Assembly: GCA_937129145.1 (NCBI GenBank)
Contig: CAKZMU010000030.1
Coordinates: 62,001 to 126,000 of the forward strand
From: an uncultured Lacinutrix sp.
GTDB lineage: Bacteria; Bacteroidota; Bacteroidia; Flavobacteriales; Flavobacteriaceae
Length of the DNA stretch: 64,000 nt
Direction: 5' to 3'
Position numbers and translations under genes: made by a program. Positions 52,809 to 61,878 of the stretch are shown in pieces. Under the pieces are notes generated by a model. That model saw only the letters and a program-made list of their open reading frames with translations. It was not told the origin of the DNA and searched no databases. The first letter of the stretch is position 1. Each line of letters begins with the position of its first letter.

Positions 52809-53633
52809 TTAACTCACTTTTGTATTGGTTGATTGTATTTTGGTTCGTTGAGGATTGGAATAACATGTTGCTCTTTCGTCTCTACAAAAGGCAAAAAGTG
52901 TAATCCCAAGTTCTTTAGCATAATCTACAGCTAAGGACGATGGTGCAGAAACAGCTGCTAAAAATGGAATTCGAGCTTTAAAACATTTAATAACAATTTC
53001 GTATGAAATTCGTCCGCTAACGGTCATTATTTTAGCTTCATTTAATTCTTTGTTATTAATCAGCTTTCCAACAATTTTATCTACGGCATTATGGCGACCA
53101 ATGTCTTCCATAGCACATAATAACTTACCATCTAAGGTAAACGCAGCAGCAGCATGTGTACCACCAGATTTCCTAAAATCAAATTGAAAAGTATTCATTT
53201 TATGGAATAAATTATGAATAAGTCCGATGTCAATTTTGTCCTTATCATCAATGGTTTTTCCAATAAACGCTAAATCTCCAAGTTCAGTTTTTCCGCAAAT
53301 TCCGCAAGAAGATACCGATAATAAACTTCTGCTATTTGAGTAACCTTCGCCTAATGCTGATTCTGGAATATTCATATTAACGATAGTGACAATGCCTTTA
53401 TCGTTTTCCTTTTTTAAGGATATTTCAGGGATTAAGTTAATATCATTTATAATACCTTCGGCATGTAGTAACCCACGCACAAGTGCAACATCGTTCCCTG
53501 GAGTCCTCATGGAAACCGTAAAGGGTTTGTTATTGATGTTTATTTGCAAGGCTTCTTCAACAGTTAAGGCATCCACAATCTTGTCGATGTCGTTATTGTC
53601 AAATTTTTTGCCTTCGTAGTTTCGAGTTGCCAT
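52809..53633 (-). CDS. fdhD: Formate dehydrogenase sulfurtransferase FdhD
   Basis: 274 residues. FdhD passes sulfur from a cysteine desulfurase to the molybdenum cofactor, which formate dehydrogenase requires. The family signature SSCGICGKTEL holds the CxxC loop (Cys residues about 111 and 114). FRKSGGTHAAAAF, EDIGRHNAVDKIVG and SGRISYEIVIKC are the other conserved FdhD blocks. First gene of the minus-strand fdh operon, with only 6 bp to the next gene. A TAACTTTA on the minus strand about 35 bp upstream may be its -7 element. Normal length and no damage. Confidence 0.95.
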   Translation of the reverse strand: MATRNYEGKKFDNNDIDKIVDALTVEEALQININNKPFTVSMRTPGNDVALVRGLLHAEGIINDINLIPEISLKKENDKGIVTIVNMNIPESALGEGYSNSRSLLSVSSCGICGKTELGDLAFIGKTIDDKDKIDIGLIHNLFHKMNTFQFDFRKSGGTHAAAAFTLDGKLLCAMEDIGRHNAVDKIVGKLINNKELNEAKIMTVSGRISYEIVIKCFKARIPFLAAVSAPSSLAVDYAKELGITLFAFCRDERATCYSNPQRTKIQSTNTKVS

Positions 53634-53723
53634 GATAGTATGGATAAATCAGTGCTCAATTTACATAAAGTTAAGCGAATTTGCCACTTTTATTTTTTAA
53701 AGGCATGTTAAAATAGAATATCA

Positions 53724-54530
53724 CTAATCTAGAAGTTGAAGTGTTACCAAATAAGCGCAATGGTCGGACGCTATTTTATCACAAATGGTTTTGCGCTTGA
53801 GGACTTTCCAGCGATGTTTTGGATAGAACATTACATAATCGATTTTCTTAGTTGGATTTTCTGATGAAAAGGTAGGTTCAGGATTGTTTTTATCATAGGA
53901 AGCTGTCCAGAAACTCTCCAAAATATTCATGGTGTTGCTATTTGGTACAGCATTTAAATCGCCAGCTAAAATGGTTGGGTATTTGTTACTGGAAAACACC
54001 TTATTTATTTCTTTGGCTTGCATAATTTTATTGGTCTCAAGCTTTAAATGGTCGAGATGAGTTCCAATAAAAGAGATGGTATCTTTTGATGGCAAAACAG
54101 TTGTAATTTCTAATGCAGCACGAGGTTCATCACCTTTAAGATGAGGTAAAGGCACATTTCTTGTGTTTAAAAACGTGTGTTTAGAAAGTACACCTTCACC
54201 ATATTCGCCACCATCATAATACATGGCTCTTCCATATAAAGGTGATAGCTTTGTTCGCCAACCTAATTCGGTAACCAAGTCATATTTTTTAGCTCGATTA
54301 GTTTTATAATCTACTTCTTGGAGTGCTACAAAATCTGGGTTTGCATCAATAATCACTTTTGCTATAACATCTAAGTTAAAATCACCCTTCATGGTTTTTC
54401 CATGGAGAATATTAAAGGATAAAACCTTGACGATTTTTGTGCTGTCAATTTGTGATTGCGACCAAGCTGAACCAGAAATTAGACAAACTAATAGTAACCT
54501 TAAAACGAATCTATAATTAATATGTTTCAT
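53724..54530 (-). CDS. Endonuclease/exonuclease/phosphatase family protein
   Basis: 268 residues with a signal peptide (MKHINYRFVLRLLLVCLISGSAWSQ), so periplasmic or exported. The EEP fold is marked by LSFNILHG (Asn for metal), ALQEVDY (catalytic Glu), GTHLDHL, LAGDLNAVPNS (DxN) and the final SDHCAYLV (DH pair). All catalytic residues are present. The family includes DNases, sphingomyelinases and phosphoesterases; the substrate cannot be chosen from sequence. Its start overlaps the end of the upstream carboxypeptidase gene by 14 bp, so the two are coupled. Confidence 0.88.
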   Translation of the reverse strand: MKHINYRFVLRLLLVCLISGSAWSQSQIDSTKIVKVLSFNILHGKTMKGDFNLDVIAKVIIDANPDFVALQEVDYKTNRAKKYDLVTELGWRTKLSPLYGRAMYYDGGEYGEGVLSKHTFLNTRNVPLPHLKGDEPRAALEITTVLPSKDTISFIGTHLDHLKLETNKIMQAKEINKVFSSNKYPTILAGDLNAVPNSNTMNILESFWTASYDKNNPEPTFSSENPTKKIDYVMFYPKHRWKVLKRKTICDKIASDHCAYLVTLQLLD

Positions 54531-55785
54531 ATATGTTTGATAGTTGCTCTTGCATTTCTCTCCTAATGTTAGAATTTGGTCGATTATAGTTATTGTTCAT
54601 ATAACTAAAAATCAAAACAGTTCCTTTTTTTGTGATAATATAACCACTGAGGCAATAGGTGTTAGAGAGCGTACCAGATTTTGCATACACGTAAGGTTTG
54701 TCTTTTCCACCATACCAACTTCTTAAAGTACCACTTTCACCTCCAACTGGAAGATAATCCATTAATTTTTTCAAAGGGATTTCCTGATACATTTTTGTGA
54801 GTAAGTGTACCGTATCTTCAGGTGAAAACAGGTTATAGACCGATAAACCTGAACCATCTCTCCAAACGGGTTTTTGAGGTAAATTTTGTAAGTGGTTTTC
54901 TAGAATATACTCAATGCCATCTTCAACATTATAGGTGTTGTTTACTTCCTTAGCAACTTGAAGCATTAATTGTTCAGCTATAAAATTATCACTTACGACA
55001 AGCATTTGTTTATACACGGAGTCAACTGCAACACTGTTTAAAGTTTGAAAATTCAAATCTTTAGATAGCTTTTTTACGGTTATAGTTTTTTTTAAGGTGT
55101 CGCTTAATAATTCAGCAGCCAATTTTGTGGATGTTTTAAACGGAATATAATTTGAGGTTGAATCCAGACGTTCTAAATAAAATTTATTTTCTTCAAATTC
55201 CCTATTCATATCTGTGGAGTCTAAAACTGTAATATTTTTTTTGAAGTAAGAAGGATTGGATGCAATCGAACCACCTTTCATCGAATAAGTAAATACATTT
55301 CCATACATTGGAAACAAACTTCTTTCTGGCATGTAATAGTATTGGTAATCTTCCCATGACCAACCATTTCCATATCGATTATCATCCAAAGATTCATCAA
55401 GTAATACAATTGGACCATCATGTTTTTTTAAAAAAGGAATGGTATTAGAGTCTTCAAAATCATATAATAATGAAGGGTCTGCAGCTCCTTTAATATATAA
55501 GGTGTCATTGCTTTTGTGGTATTCAAGCCCTTTTAACGAATCTCCTAAAGTTTTATAAGCTGAATAAAACGTATACAACTTCGTGTTGGACGCTGGTGTG
55601 AACAGTTTACTGCCATTATGGTTAATGATTTGTGTTCTAGTTTCTGGATTGTAAAGCACGAAACCTTTAAAGAATTCTGATTCTTTTTGATGGTCTTTAA
55701 ATTCTTTTTTGAATTTGTGAGTGGTGCTACAAGAACTAACTGAAATTAACAGTGTAAGCAAAAGTACTTTATAGAATATTTTCAT
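54517..55785 (-). CDS. D-alanyl-D-alanine carboxypeptidase, PBP4/DacB-like lipoprotein
   Basis: 422 residues from ATG 55785, chosen because MKIFYKVLLLTLLISVSSC then forms a clean lipoprotein signal; the longer frame adds 22 residues and overlaps the sulfatase gene. The three penicillin-binding motifs are present: SxxK in PASNTKLY, SxN in VSDNFIAEQ and KxG in YAKSGTLS. DGSGLS is also a PBP4 (peptidase S13) mark. It is smaller than E. coli DacB (477), consistent with reduced accessory domains. Likely role: trimming or hydrolysing cross-links in peptidoglycan at the outer membrane face. It lies between sulfatase and EEP genes on the same strand. Confidence 0.88.
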   Translation of the reverse strand: MKIFYKVLLLTLLISVSSCSTTHKFKKEFKDHQKESEFFKGFVLYNPETRTQIINHNGSKLFTPASNTKLYTFYSAYKTLGDSLKGLEYHKSNDTLYIKGAADPSLLYDFEDSNTIPFLKKHDGPIVLLDESLDDNRYGNGWSWEDYQYYYMPERSLFPMYGNVFTYSMKGGSIASNPSYFKKNITVLDSTDMNREFEENKFYLERLDSTSNYIPFKTSTKLAAELLSDTLKKTITVKKLSKDLNFQTLNSVAVDSVYKQMLVVSDNFIAEQLMLQVAKEVNNTYNVEDGIEYILENHLQNLPQKPVWRDGSGLSVYNLFSPEDTVHLLTKMYQEIPLKKLMDYLPVGGESGTLRSWYGGKDKPYVYAKSGTLSNTYCLSGYIITKKGTVLIFSYMNNNYNRPNSNIRREMQEQLSNIYETY

Positions 55786-55798
55786 GAATTTCGACGTG

Positions 55799-57325
55799 TT
55801 ATTTATCACCAAGTTGTTTAATTTTAAAGCGTTCGTTTTCAGCAGGGTCATGCTCTTGTATCATGATTTCTTCTACTTTTTTTACAATATCAGGATGTTG
55901 AGTAGCAAGATTATGTTGTTCTAAAATATCGTTTTCTAAATCGTATAATTCAATATCTAAATTACCATCAAAAATATTCTTGCGTACACCTTTCCATTTA
56001 CCCATTCGTACGGCTTGTTGCCCTTTGTAACTAGGGAATTCCCAATATAAAAATTCATGAGGCTGTTGTTCTTTGCCAAGTAATTCGGCTTTAAAACTTT
56101 TACCATCAATATTTTCAGGAGGTTCAATTCCAGCAATATCACAAATGGTCGGCATCATATCGTAAAACGAAGAAATATGGTCACTAGTTGAGCCAGCTTC
56201 AATGTTGTTTGGCCAACTAGCTATAAAAGGCACTCTAATACCGCCTTCGTATGTGTACCCTTTGGTCCTTCCATAGCCATTTGCAAAAGGTTTTGAGCTT
56301 TCAAAAAACTCAAAATCTACACCTCCAGTATATGTTGGTCCATTATCACTGGTAACTATTATTATGGTGTTTTCATAAATATCCAGTTCTTTTAATTTCT
56401 CAATGAGTTCGCCTAATTGGTGGTCTAAATAGTCTATCATGGCAGCATAAGTTGCTCTTGGATATCTGTTTGGAAAATATCCTTTATTGCCAATATATGG
56501 CTCTTCCTCACCAAGTAATTTTCTATATTTATCTACAAATTCTTTTGGTGCTTGTAAAGGTAAATGAGGTAAAGGCGATGCGTAATACATAAAAAAGGAG
56601 CTGTCCCTATTTTTTGTCATAAAATCAAGTGCCTTTTCATGGATTCGTTCTGGTGCATACTCTTTTTGATTGTACTTTGCATAACTTGTTTCATCATAAG
56701 GGTCAGCTAGAGAATCTAGTTTGGTTCTTGGAGGAACTATGTCGTTGTCAAGAATATCTTTTTTGGTATTCTCCCATAAATGAGGAGGATACAAATTATG
56801 TGCTTGTCTTTGACAATTATAACCATAGAAATAGTCAAACCCTTGAAGATTTGGTATTCCATCACTTTCAGGAGCACCTAAACCCCATTTTCCAAATAAC
56901 CCTGTTTGGTAACCTGCTTTTTGGAGTTGGTGACCAATGGTAATGGTATTATTTGGTATAGGTCGCTGACCTTCTAAACTTGGGTCTGCTGCAACTGCTG
57001 CATAATCCCAAACATTTCCTCGTTCGTTCCATTCGTCGTTACCTCTAATGTAGGCATGACCAGAATGTTTCCCAGTTAAAAACATATAGCGAGCTGGTGC
57101 ACACACTGGAGCTCCAGAATAATGTTGCGTAAATAGCATGCCATTTTTCGCTAAAGCATCCATGTTTGGTGTTTGTATTTTTTGCTGACCATAAATACCA
57201 ACTTCACCATAACCTAAATCGTCGGCTAAAAAATAAATGATGTTTGGTTTGGTATTGGTTTCTTCCGAATTATTACAGCTACTAATTAAAATTGTAACGA
57301 GCAAAATTGAAAATAGATGTCTCAT
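55799..57325 (-). CDS. Lipoprotein sulfatase (formylglycine type)
   Basis: 508 residues. Lipoprotein signal MRHLFSILLVTILISSC. The metal site opens with IIYFLADDLGYGEVG. The active-site motif CAPARYMFLTGKHSGH is the CxPxR form that needs conversion of Cys to formylglycine. VTSDNGPT supplies the second metal pair, and GRTKGYTYEGGIRVPFIASWP is typical of S1 family arylsulfatases. The likely substrate is a sulfated glycan or small sulfate ester outside the cell. It is transcribed divergently from an amidohydrolase gene. No classical FGE gene is in the window, although GldK shares that fold. Confidence 0.92.
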   Translation of the reverse strand: MRHLFSILLVTILISSCNNSEETNTKPNIIYFLADDLGYGEVGIYGQQKIQTPNMDALAKNGMLFTQHYSGAPVCAPARYMFLTGKHSGHAYIRGNDEWNERGNVWDYAAVAADPSLEGQRPIPNNTITIGHQLQKAGYQTGLFGKWGLGAPESDGIPNLQGFDYFYGYNCQRQAHNLYPPHLWENTKKDILDNDIVPPRTKLDSLADPYDETSYAKYNQKEYAPERIHEKALDFMTKNRDSSFFMYYASPLPHLPLQAPKEFVDKYRKLLGEEEPYIGNKGYFPNRYPRATYAAMIDYLDHQLGELIEKLKELDIYENTIIIVTSDNGPTYTGGVDFEFFESSKPFANGYGRTKGYTYEGGIRVPFIASWPNNIEAGSTSDHISSFYDMMPTICDIAGIEPPENIDGKSFKAELLGKEQQPHEFLYWEFPSYKGQQAVRMGKWKGVRKNIFDGNLDIELYDLENDILEQHNLATQHPDIVKKVEEIMIQEHDPAENERFKIKQLGDK

Positions 57326-57459
57326 GATGTTGGTTGGTGGTTTATGCTTTTCGAAGATACAGAATTTGATTAAAAGAAAATAAATGAAATAAAGACTTAC
57401 TTAGAAAACTTGAATTATTATTATATTGGACAAGCTTTTTATTTTACAAAAACTCAATT

Positions 57460-59184
57460 ATGAAGAACATTTTATGGATTATCATTGCTGTATTTTTTTC
57501 ATGTAACACAAATGAAAAAGTTGAAAGCGCAGATACTGTCATTACTAATGCAAGAATTTACACTTTAAGTTGGGATGACCCATCATTAGAAGGTGTTCCA
57601 TCACAAAAAGCGCCAATTGAGGATGGTGTATGGAAGCCAGATGCTGAAGCCATTGCTATAAAAAATGGCATAATAGAGTTTGTTGGAACAACTGATGAAG
57701 CACAAAGTTTTATAGGTAACAATACCAAGATAATTGATGCAAAAAATGCTTTTATAGTGCCTGGACTTATAGAATCTCATGGTCATGTGCAGGAAATTGG
57801 AGAAAAAGCAGAAGATGTAAACTTGATAGATTTATCTGCTGAAGAAATTATTGAGGTTATTTATAAACGCTCACAAGAAGTGCCTGAAGGCGAGTGGATT
57901 ATTGGCTCTGGTTGGGATGAAGCTGTTTTTGCTAATGGCTATCCAGATATGGTTGAGCTGAGCAAAAAAGTACCAAATCATCCTGTAGCATTAAATGGCT
58001 TAAGAGGTTTTGGAGCAATGGGAAATGCATTGGCATTTGAAAAAGCTGGAATCACTAAAGAGACCAAAGCCACTGATGGTGGGGAAATTCTTAAAGACAA
58101 TCAAGGAAAATTAAAGTATGTGTTATTAAATCATGCTAAAAATCTCTTGAATGATAAAATTCCAGAACGCAGTTTTGAACAAAAATCGCGCATCATGACC
58201 TACGGATTGAATGAGCTAAAAAGTCTAGGTTTTACAACTGCGCATCACGCTGGTGTTTTAGGCGAACACATGGAAGTGTATGAAGATTTAAATGCTAAAA
58301 ACGAATTGCCTATTAGAATTCAGGCGTTTGTGGCAGCACGAATGCATAATATTGATTTGGTGAACGAGTGGATAGAAAAAGGACCAACTAAAAACGATAC
58401 CTCTTTTTTACAAGTAAAAACCTTTAAAGCGTATTACGATGGTTCTTTAGGTTCTCGTGGTGCAAATTTTATTGAGGATTATTCCGATATGCCTGGACAT
58501 AAAGGCGTGAGTAGTACAGATTATGGATTTCATCCAGATGTAATTACCAAAGCTATGGATGCTGGTTTTCAATTAGCTATTCATGCTATTGGTGATAAAG
58601 GCAATAGAGATGTGCTCGATTTTTATGAGAATTACTTTAAAGAAAATCCGCAATCAAAAGAATTAAGACACCGTATTGAACATGCACAGATAGTTCATCC
58701 AGATGACTTTAAACGTTTTGGTGAGTTGAACATCGTAGCTTCGATGGAACCTGGACATGCTGTTGAGGACATGCCTTGGGCAATTGATAGAGTAGGTGAA
58801 GCACGAGCTAAAGGTGGTTATGCTTGGAGAACTTTACGTAAAAATAATGCAACCGTTATTTTTAATGCAGATTATACAGGAACTGACCCAAGTTTTTTCT
58901 ATGGAGCCTATTGTGCTATTACAAAGCAAAAAAGAGATGATGACAAACAATGGTTTCCTGAGCAAGCTTTTACACCTGAAGAAACCTTAAGAGCCTATAC
59001 CATTTGGGCAGCTTACGCCTCTAAGCAAGAACATTTAACTGGAACTATTGAAAAAGGAAAATGGGCAGATTTAACGGTTATGGATATTGATGTTTTAAAT
59101 ATTGGAACTACAAACCCTAATCAATTATTGAAAGGTCAAATTTTAAAAACTATGGTTAACGGAAAAGTTGTTTTTGAGAAATAA
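57460..59184 (+). CDS. YtcJ-like amidohydrolase lipoprotein 1
   Basis: 574 residues with a lipoprotein-like start (MKNILWIIIAVFFSC). Amidohydrolase family 3 motifs follow: VPGLIESHGH (first metal His pair), the VKTFKAYYDGSLGSRGA block with a candidate carbamylated Lys, LAIHAIGDKGNRDVLDFYE, HRIEHAQIVHPDDF, and a C-terminal GTIEKGKWADLTVMD. At the last metal Asp it reads NADYTGTDPSFFYGAYCAI, shorter than the GTDVPVEPLNPIPSFYASVSRK of its paralogue at 60039. Substrate unknown; these are predicted exported or periplasmic hydrolases of cyclic amides or related compounds. Confidence 0.88.
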   Translation: MKNILWIIIAVFFSCNTNEKVESADTVITNARIYTLSWDDPSLEGVPSQKAPIEDGVWKPDAEAIAIKNGIIEFVGTTDEAQSFIGNNTKIIDAKNAFIVPGLIESHGHVQEIGEKAEDVNLIDLSAEEIIEVIYKRSQEVPEGEWIIGSGWDEAVFANGYPDMVELSKKVPNHPVALNGLRGFGAMGNALAFEKAGITKETKATDGGEILKDNQGKLKYVLLNHAKNLLNDKIPERSFEQKSRIMTYGLNELKSLGFTTAHHAGVLGEHMEVYEDLNAKNELPIRIQAFVAARMHNIDLVNEWIEKGPTKNDTSFLQVKTFKAYYDGSLGSRGANFIEDYSDMPGHKGVSSTDYGFHPDVITKAMDAGFQLAIHAIGDKGNRDVLDFYENYFKENPQSKELRHRIEHAQIVHPDDFKRFGELNIVASMEPGHAVEDMPWAIDRVGEARAKGGYAWRTLRKNNATVIFNADYTGTDPSFFYGAYCAITKQKRDDDKQWFPEQAFTPEETLRAYTIWAAYASKQEHLTGTIEKGKWADLTVMDIDVLNIGTTNPNQLLKGQILKTMVNGKVVFEK

Positions 59185-59185
59185 A

Positions 59186-59977
59186 TTACTTGTTTTTTTT
59201 CAGTGCTTTACTAATTTCAAATTCTAATGACTCTATTTCATTAATAGCATCTTTATATCGGATGATGGTTCCACTATAACTTGCATACCTCAGTGCTAAT
59301 TGATTTTCAAATATTCTAAACCCTTTAGATTGTTTGTTTTTCAACCATTCTTCATCAATATGAACCAAAGGATTTTTCAATTTCATAGTCGTCGTTTCCA
59401 TACCATCATTATTAAATGCTAATAACCAGCGAAATATGCTACTCAATTCTGTCGTACTAGTGTTTTTTATAGTTTGACTAGTATTTTTTTGATAAAATTC
59501 CGTTTCGGGATAAATGTTAGTGTAAAGTTTAAGCAATTGTAATTTCAAGTCCTTATCACTAATCAGCTTTAATTTACCATTGGATATGATTTCAGTATAT
59601 ATAGCCGCTTGTGGTTTAAATTTCTGGGTTGAGCTATAAACATTCCAATTGGAAAATCCTTTATAAAGCGAATCTAGATTGTAGTTTTCTAGTTGTAATT
59701 TATCAATTTCAGCAACTAGTCCTAAAGATGATTTTTCATAAACTGCAATCAACTCATTTAATTGTGCTTTATCTTGTTTTAAATCAATAGCAAGATTATT
59801 ATAATAGGTTAAGACTTCGTTTCTGTCATTGACTTGCTGTCTCCACTCGCCAAGGCTAACGGCTATAATTATCCCAATAACTACGAGCAATATTTCTCCT
59901 ATTGCATAGATTAGGTATTTACCGAATCGTTTCTCATCCATTAGTTTTTGTCTAATTTTTCTAAAGAATTTTATCAT
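59186..59977 (-). CDS. DUF6090 family membrane protein
   Basis: 263 residues. The start MIKFFRKIRQKLMDEKRFGKYLIYAIGEILLVVIGIIIAVSLGEWRQQ is the signature of DUF6090: a short basic segment, one transmembrane helix, then a long soluble, helix-rich domain (here about 50-263). The function of the family is unknown; it is frequent and often multi-copy in Flavobacteriia. It stands between two paralogous amidohydrolase genes, ending 2 bp from the first. No link in function can be claimed. Confidence 0.85.
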   Translation of the reverse strand: MIKFFRKIRQKLMDEKRFGKYLIYAIGEILLVVIGIIIAVSLGEWRQQVNDRNEVLTYYNNLAIDLKQDKAQLNELIAVYEKSSLGLVAEIDKLQLENYNLDSLYKGFSNWNVYSSTQKFKPQAAIYTEIISNGKLKLISDKDLKLQLLKLYTNIYPETEFYQKNTSQTIKNTSTTELSSIFRWLLAFNNDGMETTTMKLKNPLVHIDEEWLKNKQSKGFRIFENQLALRYASYSGTIIRYKDAINEIESLEFEISKALKKNK

Positions 59978-59983
59978 ATTCTA

Positions 59984-60005
59984 TTTCCCGAGAAAGCAGG
60001 AATCT
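59984..60005. repeat. Decayed REP-like hairpin
   Basis: TTTCCCGAGAAAGCAGGAATC resembles the TTCCTGCGAAGGCAGGAA hairpin at 6293-6316 with two stem mismatches. It lies between the DUF6090 and amidohydrolase 2 genes. Confidence 0.4.
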
Positions 60006-60038
60006 TATCAGTTAGTTATAATGAAGCACAACTATGAA

Positions 60039-61766
60039 TTAATCTTTCTTTTCATAAACAACCTTACCATCAAAAATGGTCATAACCACTTTAGTGTCAA
60101 GTATTTTAGCTTCATCTACAGTCATTAAATCTTGATTGTAAATGGTGAAATCTGCCAATTTACCAACAGTGATTGAGCCTTTTATGTCTTCTTCAAAAGC
60201 ACCAAAAGCAGCATCTAAAGTATACGATTTTAATGCTTGCTCTCTAGTCATTTTTTGTTCTGGCTCGTAACCTCCTTCAGGTGTGCCTTTTAGTGTTTTA
60301 CGACTTACACTCGCATAAAAACTAGGAATAGGGTTTAAAGGTTCTACAGGCACATCGGTACCATTTACAATTGGAATACCGCTTTTTAATAAATCTTGCC
60401 ACATATAAGCTCCTTCCTTAATACGCTTTTCTCCTAAACGGTCGATTGCCCAAGGTCTATCAGACGACATGTGAACTGCTTGCATTGCAGGAATCACTTG
60501 CAATTCAGCAAATCGAGGAATATCATCAGGATGTAAATGTTGTGCATGTTCTATTCTAAATCGGTGATCAGAATCGGTCTTAGATAACTCAGTCATTGCA
60601 GCTTCATAGCGATCTAGTATTTCTCTATTGGCACGATCACCTATGGCATGTGAGCATACCTGAAATCCATTGCGAAGCCCATTTCGTGCTGTTTTATCTA
60701 CCATTTCCATTGGAAGCGTTTCAAGACCAAAATGACCTGGTCTATCTGTATAAGATTCAAGTAGCCAAGCGCCTCGATTTCCTAATGCGCCATCACAATT
60801 TAATTTTATAGAGCGAATAGTCAATCTATGATCAGGATCAATTCTTGGTCCTTTTTCATACCATTCATTAAGAAGTTTTTCATCATTGCCAGTAAGCATT
60901 GCATAAATTCTAATGTTCATATTGCCTTCAGCTTGCATACGATCGTATAGGGCTATGGTGCCTCTTCCAATACCAGCATCATGGAACCCTGTAATACCAT
61001 TTTTGTAACAAGCTTCAATAGCTAAATTAAAGGCTTGGTTATTTGATTCTGGTGTGTTAGCAGGAATGTGTTTACCAATTAAACCTCCTGCACGTTCACT
61101 AAAAATCCCTGTTGGTCTACCAGCTTCATCAACAATCACTTCACCTCCTTCTACCTCATAGGTTTTAATGGCATCTGTAGATAATGAAGTTAATCCAGCA
61201 ATTTCCATTGCTTTTGCATTAGCAAAACCAGCATGACCACTAGCATGTCTTAAATACACTGGATTGTTAGGAGATATTTCACTTAGTCTATGATGCGTTT
61301 GAAACCCTTTAACAGTGTATTCTGGCACACTGTCCCATTTACTTTGATGCCATCCTCTTCCAGTAATCCATTCGCCAGGTTCGGCGGTTTTTACACGTTC
61401 AGCGACTGCATCAATAATATCTTGATAACTATTGGTATACATTAAATCTAACTCAAGCTCGTTATAGCCCAATCCCATAAAATGCCCATGGCCTTCTATT
61501 AACCCTGGTGTCATTGTTTTTCCTTCTAGGTCTATTACTTCTGTTTGTTCGTTTTTAAAACTTTCAGCGTCTTTCAAACTTCCAGTAAAGAGTATTTTGT
61601 TGTCTTTAACAGCGACAGCTTCAACAGTTGCTTGGTTTGAATCTACAGTATAAATAGTGCCGCCATGAATAATCATGGTTGCCGACTCTTTGTTCGCATC
61701 AGAACAAGAACTAAAAAAAATAAGGGCAATGGCGATTGAAAAAAACTTAGAAAATCTAGATATCAT
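60039..61766 (-). CDS. YtcJ-like amidohydrolase lipoprotein 2
   Basis: 575 residues from ATG 61766, preferred because MISRFSKFFSIAIALIFFSSC is then a lipoprotein signal; the longer frame from 61850 runs into the era promoter region. Motifs: TPGLIEGHGHFMG, IKLNCDGALGNRGAW, VCSHAIGDRANREILDRYE, HRFRIEHAQHLHPDD, GTDVPVEPLNPIPSFYASVSR and GSITVGKLADFTIY. All expected metal-site blocks of amidohydrolase family 3 are complete, unlike the shortened last block in the paralogue at 57460. Two such genes flank a DUF6090 gene in opposite orientation, suggesting duplication followed by inversion. Substrate unknown. Confidence 0.9.
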   Translation of the reverse strand: MISRFSKFFSIAIALIFFSSCSDANKESATMIIHGGTIYTVDSNQATVEAVAVKDNKILFTGSLKDAESFKNEQTEVIDLEGKTMTPGLIEGHGHFMGLGYNELELDLMYTNSYQDIIDAVAERVKTAEPGEWITGRGWHQSKWDSVPEYTVKGFQTHHRLSEISPNNPVYLRHASGHAGFANAKAMEIAGLTSLSTDAIKTYEVEGGEVIVDEAGRPTGIFSERAGGLIGKHIPANTPESNNQAFNLAIEACYKNGITGFHDAGIGRGTIALYDRMQAEGNMNIRIYAMLTGNDEKLLNEWYEKGPRIDPDHRLTIRSIKLNCDGALGNRGAWLLESYTDRPGHFGLETLPMEMVDKTARNGLRNGFQVCSHAIGDRANREILDRYEAAMTELSKTDSDHRFRIEHAQHLHPDDIPRFAELQVIPAMQAVHMSSDRPWAIDRLGEKRIKEGAYMWQDLLKSGIPIVNGTDVPVEPLNPIPSFYASVSRKTLKGTPEGGYEPEQKMTREQALKSYTLDAAFGAFEEDIKGSITVGKLADFTIYNQDLMTVDEAKILDTKVVMTIFDGKVVYEKKD

Positions 61767-61855
61767 ATTGGTTGGTTTTAGAGGTTGTAATTTACAATAT
61801 TTAAGGTAATATATTAAAATTCCGGTAATTGAAAGTAATAAACAATTCAAGGTTG

Positions 61856-61863
61856 TAACTTTG
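61856..61863 (+). promoter_or_regulatory. -7 promoter element of era
   Basis: TAACTTTG matches TAnnTTTG exactly, followed by C as in many Bacteroidota promoters, 15 bases before the ATG at 61879. A TTG at 61829-61831 is 24 bases upstream, longer than ideal. Confidence 0.55.
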
Positions 61864-61878
61864 CATAAAATTTAAAGT

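Noticed and set aside
48414..53633. Selenocysteine-type formate dehydrogenase
   Set aside because: The catalytic codon reads Cys in ARVCHSPTA and no in-frame TGA occurs in the gene.
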